From Kitasatospora sp. NA04385 (lineage in GTDB: Bacteria; Actinomycetota; Actinomycetes; Streptomycetales; Streptomycetaceae): DNA of 64,000 bases. Both the position numbers and the translations under genes were made by a program. Below the pieces are notes generated by a model. That model did not search any database. It had not been told where the DNA came from and worked only from the letters and a program-made list of their open reading frames with translations. The stretch covers positions 3,568,700-3,632,699 of the forward strand of contig NZ_CP054919.1 in the NCBI RefSeq assembly GCF_013364235.1. The letters are read 5' to 3'. This document shows, piece by piece, positions 41,822 to 48,641 of the stretch (position 1 is the stretch's first letter; every line of letters begins with the position of its first letter).

Positions 41822-42277
41822 TCAGCCGGCCAGCGCGGCCTTCACCGCGGCGGCCACCCGGCCGCCGTCCGCCTTGCCCTCCACCTGCGGACGCACCAGC
41901 TTCATCACGGCGCCCATGCCCTGCGGGCCGCTCGCCCCGGACTCGGCCACCGCGGCGGCGACCACGGCCGCCAGCTCCTCGTCCGAGAGCTGCTTCGGCA
42001 GGAACTCGGCCAGCACCTCGCCCTCGGCCCGCTCCCGCGCCGCCTGCTCGGCCCGGCCGGCGCCCTCGAAGGCGGTGGCCGCCTCCCGGCGCTTCTTCGC
42101 CTCCTTGCCGATCACCTGCAGCACCTCGTCGTCGGACAGCACGCGCTTCTCCTCGCCCGCCACCTCCGCACTGGTGACCGCGGACAGCGTCAGCCGCAGG
42201 GTGGACGAGCGCAGCTCGTCCCGTGCCTTGATCGCAGCCGTGAGGTCCTCCTGCAGCTGCTCCTTGAGCGTCGTCAT
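41822..42277 (-). CDS. GatB/YqeY domain protein
   Basis: A 151-residue protein of the YqeY family: MTTLKEQLQEDLTAAIKARD, LRLTLSAVTSAEVAG, KEAKKRREAATAFEGAGR and the end motif GMGAVMKLVRPQVEGKADGGRVAAAVKAAL. Related domains in GatB bind tRNA during Gln/Asn amidation; the stand-alone role is unknown. The ATG at 42277 is preferred to an upstream start that would add 14 poorly conserved residues. It is divergent from the metallophosphoesterase gene. Confidence 0.9.
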   Translation of the reverse strand: MTTLKEQLQEDLTAAIKARDELRSSTLRLTLSAVTSAEVAGEEKRVLSDDEVLQVIGKEAKKRREAATAFEGAGRAEQAARERAEGEVLAEFLPKQLSDEELAAVVAAAVAESGASGPQGMGAVMKLVRPQVEGKADGGRVAAAVKAALAG

Positions 42278-42466
42278 GCCGCCGATTCTGGCACCTGCCC
42301 CGCCCCCGTGCCGCCCCATTTACGCCCGGCCGCGCGCCCGGCCCCGCTCCCGGCCCGCTGCCCCGGCCGTTCCCCGCCCGTCCCCCGGGCGCCCCTGACA
42401 CCCCGTCGGACCGCTTCGCCCCCGGGTGCCCGTACGACCGTTCCCCCCGTCTGCGACGATGGACCG

Positions 42467-43411
42467 ATGCGACCGCTGTACTCCGTCCCGCTCGGTGTCG
42501 CCGCCGCCGGCGCCGCCTGTCTCGTCTACGCCGCCGGGTACGAGGTCCGCTCGTTCCGCCTGCGCCGCGTCGAGGTCCCGATCCTGCCCGCCGGTGCCCG
42601 GCCCGTCCGGATCCTCCAGGTCTCCGACATCCACATGGTCAACGGCCAGGCCAAGAAGCAGCGCTGGCTGCAGAGCCTGGCGGGCCTGCGCCCCGACCTG
42701 GTGGTCAACACCGGCGACAACCTCTCCGACCCGCTCGGCGTCCCCGCCGCCCTGGACGCCCTCGGCCCGCTGATGGACTTCCCCGGCGTCTACGTCTTCG
42801 GCTCCAACGACTACTACGGCCCGGCCCGCAAGAGCCCCACCCGCTACCTCAAGGCCCTGCGCAGCGGCGTCCACGGCCTCAACAACCCCGACGGCAGCGG
42901 CCGCCGCGGCATCAGCGGCGCCGTCCACAACCCCTGGCAGAAGCTCCGCGACGGCTTCGACCAGGCCGGCTGGCTCAACCTCAACAACGCCCGGGGCCGC
43001 CTCACCGTCGCCGGCCTCGACATCGAGTTCACCGGCCTCGACGACCCGCACATCCGCCACGACGACTACGCCGCCGTCGCCGGCGGCCCCTCCCCCGACG
43101 CCGACCTCTCCCTCGCCGTCGTCCACGCCCCCTACCTCCGCACCCTCGACGCCTTCACCGCCGACGGCTACCCCCTGATCCTGGCCGGCCACACCCACGG
43201 CGGCCAGCTCTGCATCCCCTTCTACGGCGCCCTGGTCACCAACTGCGACCTCGACACCGACCGCGTCAAGGGCCTCTCCACCCACACCACCCCCCAGCAC
43301 CGCTCCTACCTCCACGTCTCCGCCGGCTGCGGCACCAACCGCTACACCCCCGTCCGCTTCGCCTGCCCCCCCGAAGCCACCCTCCTCACCCTCACCCCCG
43401 CCCCGCGCTGA
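42467..43411 (+). CDS. Membrane-anchored metallophosphoesterase
   Basis: A 314-residue enzyme with an N-terminal hydrophobic helix (VPLGVAAAGAACLVYAAG). The calcineurin-like metal sites are QVSDIHMVNG (D-X-H), VNTGDNLSD (GD), FGSNDYYG (GN-equivalent, GSND), VVHAPYLRTL and LAGHTHGGQL. This set matches the YkuE/YaeI-like phosphoesterase group. Codon use is extremely C-ending (CTC, CCC, ACC), more than its neighbours. It lies upstream of tRNA-Pro. Confidence 0.9.
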   Translation: MRPLYSVPLGVAAAGAACLVYAAGYEVRSFRLRRVEVPILPAGARPVRILQVSDIHMVNGQAKKQRWLQSLAGLRPDLVVNTGDNLSDPLGVPAALDALGPLMDFPGVYVFGSNDYYGPARKSPTRYLKALRSGVHGLNNPDGSGRRGISGAVHNPWQKLRDGFDQAGWLNLNNARGRLTVAGLDIEFTGLDDPHIRHDDYAAVAGGPSPDADLSLAVVHAPYLRTLDAFTADGYPLILAGHTHGGQLCIPFYGALVTNCDLDTDRVKGLSTHTTPQHRSYLHVSAGCGTNRYTPVRFACPPEATLLTLTPAPR

Positions 43412-43498
43412 CCAGCCCGAAACCGGATTTCGTCTCTGGCCCCACCTCCTGTAGAGTTCTACTCGTTGCGCCGGACACGGAAGGCAACAAAGCAGGAC

Positions 43499-43572
<74 letters not shown>

Positions 43573-43589
43573 CTTCGTAAGTGCAGGTC

Positions 43590-43621
43590 AGGGCCGGTGT
43601 TCCTCAGGGAACACCGGCCCT
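43590..43621 (+). terminator. Terminator after tRNA-Pro
   Basis: AGGGCCGGTGTTCC and GGAACACCGGCCCT pair over 14 bp around TCAG, followed by GCTTGTCTCTC. A related but different hairpin follows the partial tRNA copy at 46333. Confidence 0.85.
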
Positions 43622-43687
43622 GCTTGTCTCTCCCGGTCCTCTTGGGAGAATCCTGGGAGAAAACCGCCGGAGAACCCCCTCCCGGGC

Positions 43688-43780
43688 CTACCCCTGAGGT
43701 TCCTTCAGCAGGGCGTCGAGCACCGCCACGGGCGAGCCCGGCGCCATCCGCCGGCGGGTGTCGAGGGCGGCGGTCCACAT
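43688..43780 (-). pseudogene. 3' remnant of an unidentified gene cut by the insertion sequence
   Basis: On the minus strand the frame ends MWTAALDTRRRMAPGSPVAV followed by LDALLKEPQG and a TAG at 43688-43690. Upstream it runs directly into the left inverted repeat of the IS (43786), so only about 30 C-terminal residues are left. The segment shows normal streptomycete codon use. I do not recognise the family; the 5' part is not found on the far side of the IS. Confidence 0.45.
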
Positions 43781-43872
43781 CCGGGTGTGAAGTTCCACCC
43801 TGCGGTTGGACACCTGGAGACTGGGACGTGTGAGCCCGGAGGAAGCAGTTTCAGGTGGGAAGCAACAGCAAC

Positions 43873-44163
43873 ATGAGTAAGCGGTACACGGCGGAGTTCA
43901 AGAGGGACGCGGTCGCGCTCGTCCGGTCTTCTCCGCACCGGAACGTCACCGAAATCGCCCGGGAGCTCGGGGTCGGCCCGGAGGGGCTGCGAGGCTGGGT
44001 CAAGCAGGACCGCACCGACCGAGGTGAGGGCCGGCCCGGCGACCTGACCAGCCCCGAGCGCGAGGAGCTCACCCGGCTTCGCCGGCAGAACCTCGAGCAG
44101 CAGAAGACGATCGAGATCCTTCGCAAGGCAGCCGCCTATTTCGCGGCCGAGACGAATCGGTGA
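43873..44163 (+). CDS. IS3-family transposase OrfA
   Basis: A 96-residue helix-turn-helix protein: MSKRYTAEFKRDAVALVRSS, then NVTEIARELGVGPEGLRGWVKQ, and a C-terminal leucine-zipper-like LTRLRRQNLEQQKTIEILRK. It binds the IS ends and supplies the N-terminal part of the transposase. An in-frame GTG at 43855 is an alternative start. The stop overlaps the OrfB GTG (GTGA), so OrfB can be made by coupling as well as by frameshifting. Confidence 0.93.
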   Translation: MSKRYTAEFKRDAVALVRSSPHRNVTEIARELGVGPEGLRGWVKQDRTDRGEGRPGDLTSPEREELTRLRRQNLEQQKTIEILRKAAAYFAAETNR

Positions 44164-45050
44164 CCCGCTTCCGTTTCGTTGAGGATCACCACGGCGCCTT
44201 CGGCGTCAAGCGGATCTGCCGAGCGCTGGGGATCGCCCGCTTCTCCTTCTACGCCTGCCGCGCCGGCGAACAGGACCGGCGTGCCCGCGAACGGGCCGAG
44301 GACCTCCTCGCCGCCGAGATCACGGTGATACACCTGGCCTCCCGGGGCGCCTACGGCGTCCCGCGCGTTCACGCGGAACTCCGCCGCCAGGGCCGGGCGG
44401 TGAACCGGAAGAAGGTGGAGCGGATCATGCGCGAACGTGGGATCGCAGGTGTCACCCGCCGCCGGTGCCGCAGTCTGACCCGCCAGGCCCGCAAGCCGGT
44501 GTTCGCCCCGGACCTGATCGGGCGCGACTTCACCGCTCCCCGCCCCGGGATGCGGCTGGTCGGCGACATGACCTTCCTGCCGACCGAGGAGGGCCGGCTC
44601 TACCTGGCCACCTGCATCGACCTGGCCACCCGCGAGGTCGTCGGCCACGCGATGGCCGACCACCACCGCGCCGAACTGCCGGCGGCCGCACTGCGGATGG
44701 CCGCCGGCCGCGGCACTCTGGAGCGGGGGTGCATTTTTCACACCGACCGCGGCAGCGAATATACGTCGAGTGAATTCCGGAGTGAGATAAGCAAGTTGGA
44801 CATGAGGCAGTCGATGGGGCGAGTCGGCTCCTGTTACGGTAACGCCGCCGCCGAAAGCTTCTTCGCCGTATTGAAGGAGGAGATCGGCACTCGGGTTTGG
44901 CCGGACCGCGCCACAGCCCGGGCGGAGGTTTTCGCGTTCGTCGAGATCTTCTACAACCGCAGGCGCCTACGCAAACACCCTGAGTGGGGTTACCTCACGC
45001 CAATTGAGATCCGCCAGCGGCACCGGCAAGGTCACACCCTCGCGGCGTAG
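44160..45050 (+). CDS. IS3-family transposase OrfB (DDE integrase core)
   Basis: A 296-residue catalytic protein. An HTH_21-like start (FRFVEDHHGAFGVKRICRAL) is followed by the rve domain with all three acidic residues: VGDMTFLPT, FHTDRGSEYTS and NAAAESFFAVLKEE. The end YNRRRLRKHPEWGYLTPIEI is standard for the family. No frameshift or stop interrupts it, so the element may still be active. About bases 44730-44850 have a lower G+C than the rest. Confidence 0.94.
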   Translation: MTRFRFVEDHHGAFGVKRICRALGIARFSFYACRAGEQDRRARERAEDLLAAEITVIHLASRGAYGVPRVHAELRRQGRAVNRKKVERIMRERGIAGVTRRRCRSLTRQARKPVFAPDLIGRDFTAPRPGMRLVGDMTFLPTEEGRLYLATCIDLATREVVGHAMADHHRAELPAAALRMAAGRGTLERGCIFHTDRGSEYTSSEFRSEISKLDMRQSMGRVGSCYGNAAAESFFAVLKEEIGTRVWPDRATARAEVFAFVEIFYNRRRLRKHPEWGYLTPIEIRQRHRQGHTLAA

Positions 45051-45201
45051 ACGGAGAGTGTCCAGCTGCAGGGTGGAACTTCACAGTCAAACTTGCTCCA
45101 GCAGTTGGTCAGAACACTGCCTTATTAGATCACTGATGAGCACCATCTGGCCATAGTCTGCCAATCCAACCTCCCGGCATGACAGCCTCCGCCATCAAGC
45201 C

Positions 45202-45235
45202 CTAAGAAGTACTCAACTGCTCTAACACTTCTTAG
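45202..45235. promoter_or_regulatory. Inverted repeat upstream of island gene
   Basis: CTAAGAAGT (45202-45210) and ACTTCTTAG (45227-45235) form a perfect 9-bp dyad ending 9 nt before the start of the hypothetical gene. The right arm runs into its GGAG ribosome site, so folding or protein binding would block translation or transcription. Confidence 0.6.
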
Positions 45236-45243
45236 GAGCCATC

Positions 45244-45615
45244 GTGACAATCGCTGACGAGATGAACACGCTGCGGCTGCGCAGGCTAAAGATCATGGAC
45301 GACCACCACCGGGCCCAAGAGAAGCTTCGGCGGAAGATGCTCGACCTGCTCCAACAAGTCGACGACGAGATTCGGGAAGTCGGCGATCGTAGCCCCAGCC
45401 TTCCATGCCTCGTTCGAGGTACTCCCGGCCCGAGCCTGACCGTATACCACTCAGCCGATGCCCCATGCGGTCGCGTACATGACCGCCGGAACTTCTGGGA
45501 AATGCCTGAGGTCGACGCGATGGATGCCTCTCCTCACACCTACCTGGAACGCTGCACTGCTTGCTCCTGGCATCATGCCGCGTCCATCCACGGTAAGCGC
45601 CTGTTGAACGCGTAG
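45244..45615 (+). CDS. Island hypothetical protein
   Basis: A 123-residue protein starting at GTG 45244 (MTIADEMNTLRLRRLKIMDD) with GGAG 6 nt upstream. The first 50 residues are a charged helix, probably a coiled coil (HHRAQEKLRRKMLDLLQQVD). The second half has cysteines and histidines in ADAPCGRVHDRR and LERCTACSWHHAAS, which could bind zinc. Codon use is less GC-biased than flanking genes. I do not recognise the family; similar small proteins occur beside regulators in actinomycete integrative elements. Confidence 0.6.
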   Translation: MTIADEMNTLRLRRLKIMDDHHRAQEKLRRKMLDLLQQVDDEIREVGDRSPSLPCLVRGTPGPSLTVYHSADAPCGRVHDRRNFWEMPEVDAMDASPHTYLERCTACSWHHAASIHGKRLLNA

Positions 45616-45736
45616 GCGGAGAGCCCTCGACCTTGTCCTCGGCGGCCCACCATGCCAGAGGAGCCTTATGCCGCATTCAAGCCAATCACGCCCAGTGATG
45701 CGTCGGCCGATATGCCCTGATTAATCAGCATTTCTG

Positions 45737-45757
45737 ACATGTTCTCAGAGAACATGT
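45737..45757. promoter_or_regulatory. Perfect 10-bp palindrome in the AT-richer island spacer
   Basis: ACATGTTCTC and GAGAACATGT flank a single A. The 330-nt gap 45616-45948 otherwise shows only a TATAGA hexamer near 45792 and a hairpin at 45874. The order is the inverse of the actinobacterial LexA site (GAAC-N4-GTTC), so an unidentified repressor of the element is more likely. Confidence 0.6.
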
Positions 45758-45873
45758 TGCACGTCGAGCCGTCACGTTGCGTTTCTGAGTATAGAAATTC
45801 ACTCATCTGAGAGTCATCACTCGTGCTCAGCGGCTGCACTCTCCGCTGCTACGGTCCGATGACGAAATAAAGA

Positions 45874-45922
45874 TGCCCGCCGATACCGCGGAGGCTGCGA
45901 ACCATGTGCGGTACGGCGGGCA
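45874..45922 (+). promoter_or_regulatory. Leader hairpin before small membrane-protein gene
   Basis: TGCCCGCCGATACCGC (45874-45889) pairs with GCGGTACGGCGGGCA (45908-45922), with one bulged base. It follows AAATAAAG and ends 14 nt before the GGAGG of the next gene. It may be an attenuator or a leftover terminator. Confidence 0.5.
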
Positions 45923-45948
45923 ATGGACACCTCGTTGGAGGCATCACA

Positions 45949-46167
45949 GTGAGTCTGACTGAAACCACGCGCCCCCTGTCAACCCGAGCCCCTGGTATTT
46001 GGCCAGTGGCCGTGGTCGTCATCGTGGTGGTGCTCAAGGCGCCGACCGATCTCCTCCCTGCTGCACTCTCGGCTTTGGCTGGCATCGTGGCTCTGCTCAG
46101 CGAGCCGCGCCTGACAGCAGCGGAAGGCATGGGCCTCACGAGGAACCGCGCAAGGCCGAGTGTCTAA
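45949..46167 (+). CDS. Island small membrane protein
   Basis: A 72-residue protein from GTG 45949 (MSLTETTRPLSTRAPGIWPV), chosen because GGAGG lies 7 nt upstream; an ATG at 45904 is in the same frame. Two hydrophobic stretches, WPVAVVVIVVVLKA and LLPAALSALAGIVALL, suggest one or two helices. Small membrane proteins of this kind (Spd-like) are common in actinomycete conjugative elements, but similarity to a named family cannot be shown here. Confidence 0.5.
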   Translation: MSLTETTRPLSTRAPGIWPVAVVVIVVVLKAPTDLLPAALSALAGIVALLSEPRLTAAEGMGLTRNRARPSV

Positions 46168-46274
46168 CTGCGCTACAACAGCCCCGTACTTTGGCGGACA
46201 GCCACGAACGTTCCGGGACTGTGTGCGCAGGTCAGCAACCCCCTGACCCCTGGTCGGGTTGGCACCCGGGTTGC

Positions 46275-46322
46275 TTCGGGATGAAGAGGTCGCGGGTTCG
46301 GATCCCGCTATCCCGACTTCGT
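46275..46322 (+). repeat. Partial tRNA-Pro copy (attachment-site remnant)
   Basis: It corresponds base for base to tRNA-Pro from the anticodon loop (TTCGGGA) through the acceptor and 5 nt beyond (GACTTCGT), 42 of 48 identical. The 5' half is missing apart from scattered matches, so it is not a functional tRNA. Four of the six changes are C/T. Confidence 0.85.
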
Positions 46323-46332
46323 GGCAGCAGTT

Positions 46333-46364
46333 GGGGCCGGTGACTCGTGGGGGTCACTGGCCCC
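46333..46364 (+). terminator. Terminator-like hairpin after the partial tRNA
   Basis: GGGGCCGGTGAC pairs with GTCACTGGCCCC (one G-T pair), loop of 8 nt, then GGCTGTTTTGC. It occupies the same place as the terminator after the intact tRNA and shares its GGGCCGGTG start. Confidence 0.7.
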
Positions 46365-46375
46365 GGCTGTTTTGC

Positions 46376-46545
46376 GTGGTCGGGTGGGGCGCCGGGGTGG
46401 GTGGTGGGTGGGGTTGTCCACAGGGTGTGGATGGGGGGGTGGGTGAGGGGGTGGTGGGGTGGGGTGTTGGGCTGTTCCGGTGAGGGGGGTGGGGGTGGTG
46501 ACGGGTTTTCGGATGCGGGGTGGGGGTGGGGGCCGGAGGGTGGAG
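46376..46545 (+). other. G-tract-dense (quadruplex-prone) region with a DnaA-box match
   Basis: The plus strand holds many runs of three to seven G with short loops. Within it TTGTCCACA (46414-46422) equals the Streptomyces DnaA-box consensus, and TGTGGATGG (46426-46434) is a weak box in opposite orientation. The 420 nt between the island gene and the transporter gene otherwise hold the tRNA remnant, its hairpin and the transporter ribosome site. Confidence 0.6.
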
Positions 46546-46587
46546 GGGCGGGCTCCGGTGGGCGGGGCCGCTTCGAGGAGGCGGTGG

Positions 46588-48066
46588 ATGAGCGCGGCGG
46601 ATGTGCCGAGTCCGGACGGGGCGACGGCGGCGGTTGCGGCGAAGCGGGTGAAGGCGGTGGCGACGCCCAGGATGACCTGGGTGACGCTGGCGCTGATGAC
46701 GACCAGTTCGGTGGCGAGCCTGCGGTCCTCGCCGACGATGGCGGTGTACGGGCTGGCCTGCGTGTTCCTGTACGTGGTGCCGGCCATCGTGTTCCTGCTG
46801 CCGACGGCGCTGGTCTCCGCGGAGCTGGCCTCGGGGTGGGAGGGCGGCGTGTACAACTGGGTGGCCCAGGGGCTGTCGAAGCCGCTGGGGTTCCTGGCCG
46901 TGTGGTGCCAGTTCGCGATGACGATCTTCTACTACCCGAGCCTGCTGGCGTACGTGGCGAGCACGATCGCGTACGTGGTGGACCCGAGCCTGGCCAGCAA
47001 CGGCCTCTACACGGCGATCGTGATCATGGTGTTGTACTGGACCGGCGTCTGGGTCTCCTCGCGCGGGACGGGCGCGGTGGCGGGCCTGGCGTCCTGGGGC
47101 CTGATCATCGGGACGCTGATCCCGGGCGCGCTGCTGGTGGTGCTGGGCTTCGTGTTCCTGGGGCAGGGCAACCCGTCGGCAGCGCCGATGTCGGCGGACC
47201 ACCTGCTGCCGGCCTGGACGGGCCTGGCGAGCCTGGTGCTGATCGTCAACAACTTCCTGAGCTACTCGGGCATGGAGATGAACGCGGTGCACGTCTCCTC
47301 GCTGAAGAACCCGGGCCGGGAGTTCCCGCGCTCGATGTTCCTGGCGGTCGGGATGGTGCTGCTGATCTTCATCCTCCCGGCGCTGGCGATCAGCTGGGTG
47401 GTGCCGGCCGACCAGCTGTCGCTGACGGCGGGCGTGATGCAGGCCTTCGACGCGTTCTTCCAGTACTTCCACATCGGCTGGCTGACGCCGCTGATCGCGG
47501 TGGGCCTGGTCGCGGCCTCGCTGGGCGGCATGCTGACCTGGCTGGCCGGCCCGTCCAAGGGCCTGCTGATGATCTCCCGGCAGGAGGGCTACCTGCCGCC
47601 GTCGCTGCAGAAGCTGAACAGCCACGGGGTGCAGCAGAACATCCTGGTCGCGCAGGGCGTGGTAACCACGGCCATCGCGCTGATGTACGCGTTCATCCCG
47701 AACGTCTCCAGCGTGTACTGGATCTTCTCGGTGATCACCACGCAGGTGTACCTGATCGTCTACCTGCTGATGTTCCTGGCGGCGATCCGGCTGCGGAGGC
47801 TCCAGCCGGACCACCCGCGCGGCTACCGCGCCCCGGCGCTGGGGGTGCTGTGCGTGGTGGGCCTGCTGGCGTCGGCGGCGGCCATGGTGATCGGGTTCGT
47901 GCCGTCCTCGCAGTTCGGCGGCGGCAGCGTCTGGGCGTACATCGGGATCGTCGGCGGCGGTCTGCTGCTGCTGGGCGTGATCGTCCCGTTCGCCTTCCTG
48001 AAGGCCAGCAAGCCCTCGTGGCGCGACCCCGCGGCGGCCGCCGCCATCGCGGAGGAGACGGCATGA
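46588..48066 (+). CDS. APC-superfamily transporter, GadC-like
   Basis: A 492-residue protein with about 12 helices. The family signature GWEGGVYNWVAQGLSKPLGFLAVWCQF (residues ~85-110) and YSGMEMNAVHVSSLKNPGRE match the glutamate:GABA antiporter-like group of APC carriers. GAGGAGG precedes the ATG at 46588. The stop overlaps the next ATG (ATGA). Being followed by two peptidases suggests amino acid or dipeptide exchange; substrate not proven. Confidence 0.86.
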   Translation: MSAADVPSPDGATAAVAAKRVKAVATPRMTWVTLALMTTSSVASLRSSPTMAVYGLACVFLYVVPAIVFLLPTALVSAELASGWEGGVYNWVAQGLSKPLGFLAVWCQFAMTIFYYPSLLAYVASTIAYVVDPSLASNGLYTAIVIMVLYWTGVWVSSRGTGAVAGLASWGLIIGTLIPGALLVVLGFVFLGQGNPSAAPMSADHLLPAWTGLASLVLIVNNFLSYSGMEMNAVHVSSLKNPGREFPRSMFLAVGMVLLIFILPALAISWVVPADQLSLTAGVMQAFDAFFQYFHIGWLTPLIAVGLVAASLGGMLTWLAGPSKGLLMISRQEGYLPPSLQKLNSHGVQQNILVAQGVVTTAIALMYAFIPNVSSVYWIFSVITTQVYLIVYLLMFLAAIRLRRLQPDHPRGYRAPALGVLCVVGLLASAAAMVIGFVPSSQFGGGSVWAYIGIVGGGLLLLGVIVPFAFLKASKPSWRDPAAAAAIAEETA

Positions 48067-48194
48067 GCGGACGGAACGGGTGGAACGCCAGGAACGGGTG
48101 GAACACCAGGAGCGGACGGAGCGGGCGGAGCACCAGGAGCGGACGGAGCGGGCGGAGCACCAGGAGCGGACGGAACGTCAGGAGCGGCGGATGA
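48063..48194 (+). CDS. Arg-Ser-Gly repeat peptide between coupled genes
   Basis: A 43-residue frame starting MSGRNGWNARNGWNTRSGRS and continuing with RSGRSGRST repeats to a TGA at 48192-48194. It overlaps the transporter stop as ATGA and the next gene's start as ATGA, so a ribosome could pass through all three genes. The peptide is strongly basic and has no hydrophobic segment. The alternative is that the repeats are only a slippage-expanded spacer; another frame (from 48080) reads as RTERAEHQE repeats fused to the downstream protein. Confidence 0.45.
   Translation: MSGRNGWNARNGWNTRSGRSGRSTRSGRSGRSTRSGRNVRSGG
48066..48182. repeat. 27/18-nt tandem repeat after the transporter stop
   Basis: Units of 27, 18, 27, 27 and 18 nt (multiples of 9) built from AGCGGACGGAGCGGGCGG-type sequence. 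The third and fourth units (48111-48137, 48138-48164) are identical. Confidence 0.88.
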
Positions 48195-48625
48195 GCACCC
48201 GGATGGCTTCCCAGCACAAGTGGATCTACGTGGGCGCGATCGTGCTGCTGGTCGCGATGGCGGTGGTCGGCCTGCTGACGTTCACCCAGCAGCACGCCAC
48301 CAACCAGTCGTTCCGGAAGGCCGACGAGCTGATCTCGAAGCTGCAGGCGAACGGCTACCCGACGCCGGACCGGGAGCAGGTCGCCCGGACGCTGGGCACG
48401 GACGGCGGCGCGGTCTGCGAGGACCCGGCGAGCTCGCTGAAGACCGGCCTGCAGCGGGTGCAGATGTCGAACGGGGCGGACGGCCCCGGGCAGCGGCCGG
48501 TCATCGTCCCCGACCGGGTGGTGCAGGCGGAGGCGCTGATCCTGGGCGTGTACTGCCCGGACCAGTTGGACGAGTACCAGGACAAGATCGACGACATCAA
48601 GACCGGCGACACGATCCGGAACTGA
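48191..48625 (+). CDS. Single-span membrane-anchored protein
   Basis: A 144-residue protein from ATG 48191 (MSTRMASQHKWIYVGAIVLL). One helix (IYVGAIVLLVAMAVVGLLTF) is followed by a domain predicted outside, with two cysteines (GAVCEDPASS, GVYCPDQLDEY) that could form a disulphide. GGAG lies 6 nt before the ATG. No family recognised. It is probably co-transcribed with the transporter and the peptidases, so a role at the membrane in the same process is likely. Confidence 0.72.
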   Translation: MSTRMASQHKWIYVGAIVLLVAMAVVGLLTFTQQHATNQSFRKADELISKLQANGYPTPDREQVARTLGTDGGAVCEDPASSLKTGLQRVQMSNGADGPGQRPVIVPDRVVQAEALILGVYCPDQLDEYQDKIDDIKTGDTIRN

Positions 48626-48641
48626 GGGGAAGGGAGCAGCG

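Larger units (their letters stand above)
43786..45085 (+). mobile_element. IS3-family insertion sequence, complete (1,300 bp)
   Basis: Terminal inverted repeats of 28 nt begin TGTGAAGTTCCACCCTGC (43786-43813; right copy 45058-45085) and match at 26 of 28 positions. The element encodes OrfA and OrfB with an intact DDE triad. The flanks (GGG left, GTC right) are not a direct repeat, so no target duplication is visible. That suggests recombination or deletion after insertion. Confidence 0.92.
43573..46274. mobile_element. Decayed genomic island at tRNA-Pro
   Basis: The segment lies between the intact tRNA-Pro 3' end and a colinear 48-nt copy of that 3' half (43531-43578 versus 46275-46322, 42 of 48 identical). 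This is the mark of site-specific integration at a tRNA. Two tandem (C)TTGGGAGAA/CTGGGAGAAA repeats at 43641-43661 could be integrase arm sites. The content is a gene remnant, one IS3-type element, a hypothetical gene and a small membrane-protein gene, in DNA visibly richer in A+T from 45086 to 46240. No integrase, excisionase or replication gene remains. Confidence 0.68.

Noticed and set aside
45737..45757. LexA (SOS) box
   Set aside because: The half-sites are in the order GTTC...GAAC, the inverse of the actinobacterial GAAC-N4-GTTC site.
46275..46322. Second tRNA-Pro gene
   Set aside because: The 5' acceptor and D arm are absent, so it cannot fold as a tRNA; treated as an attachment-site remnant.
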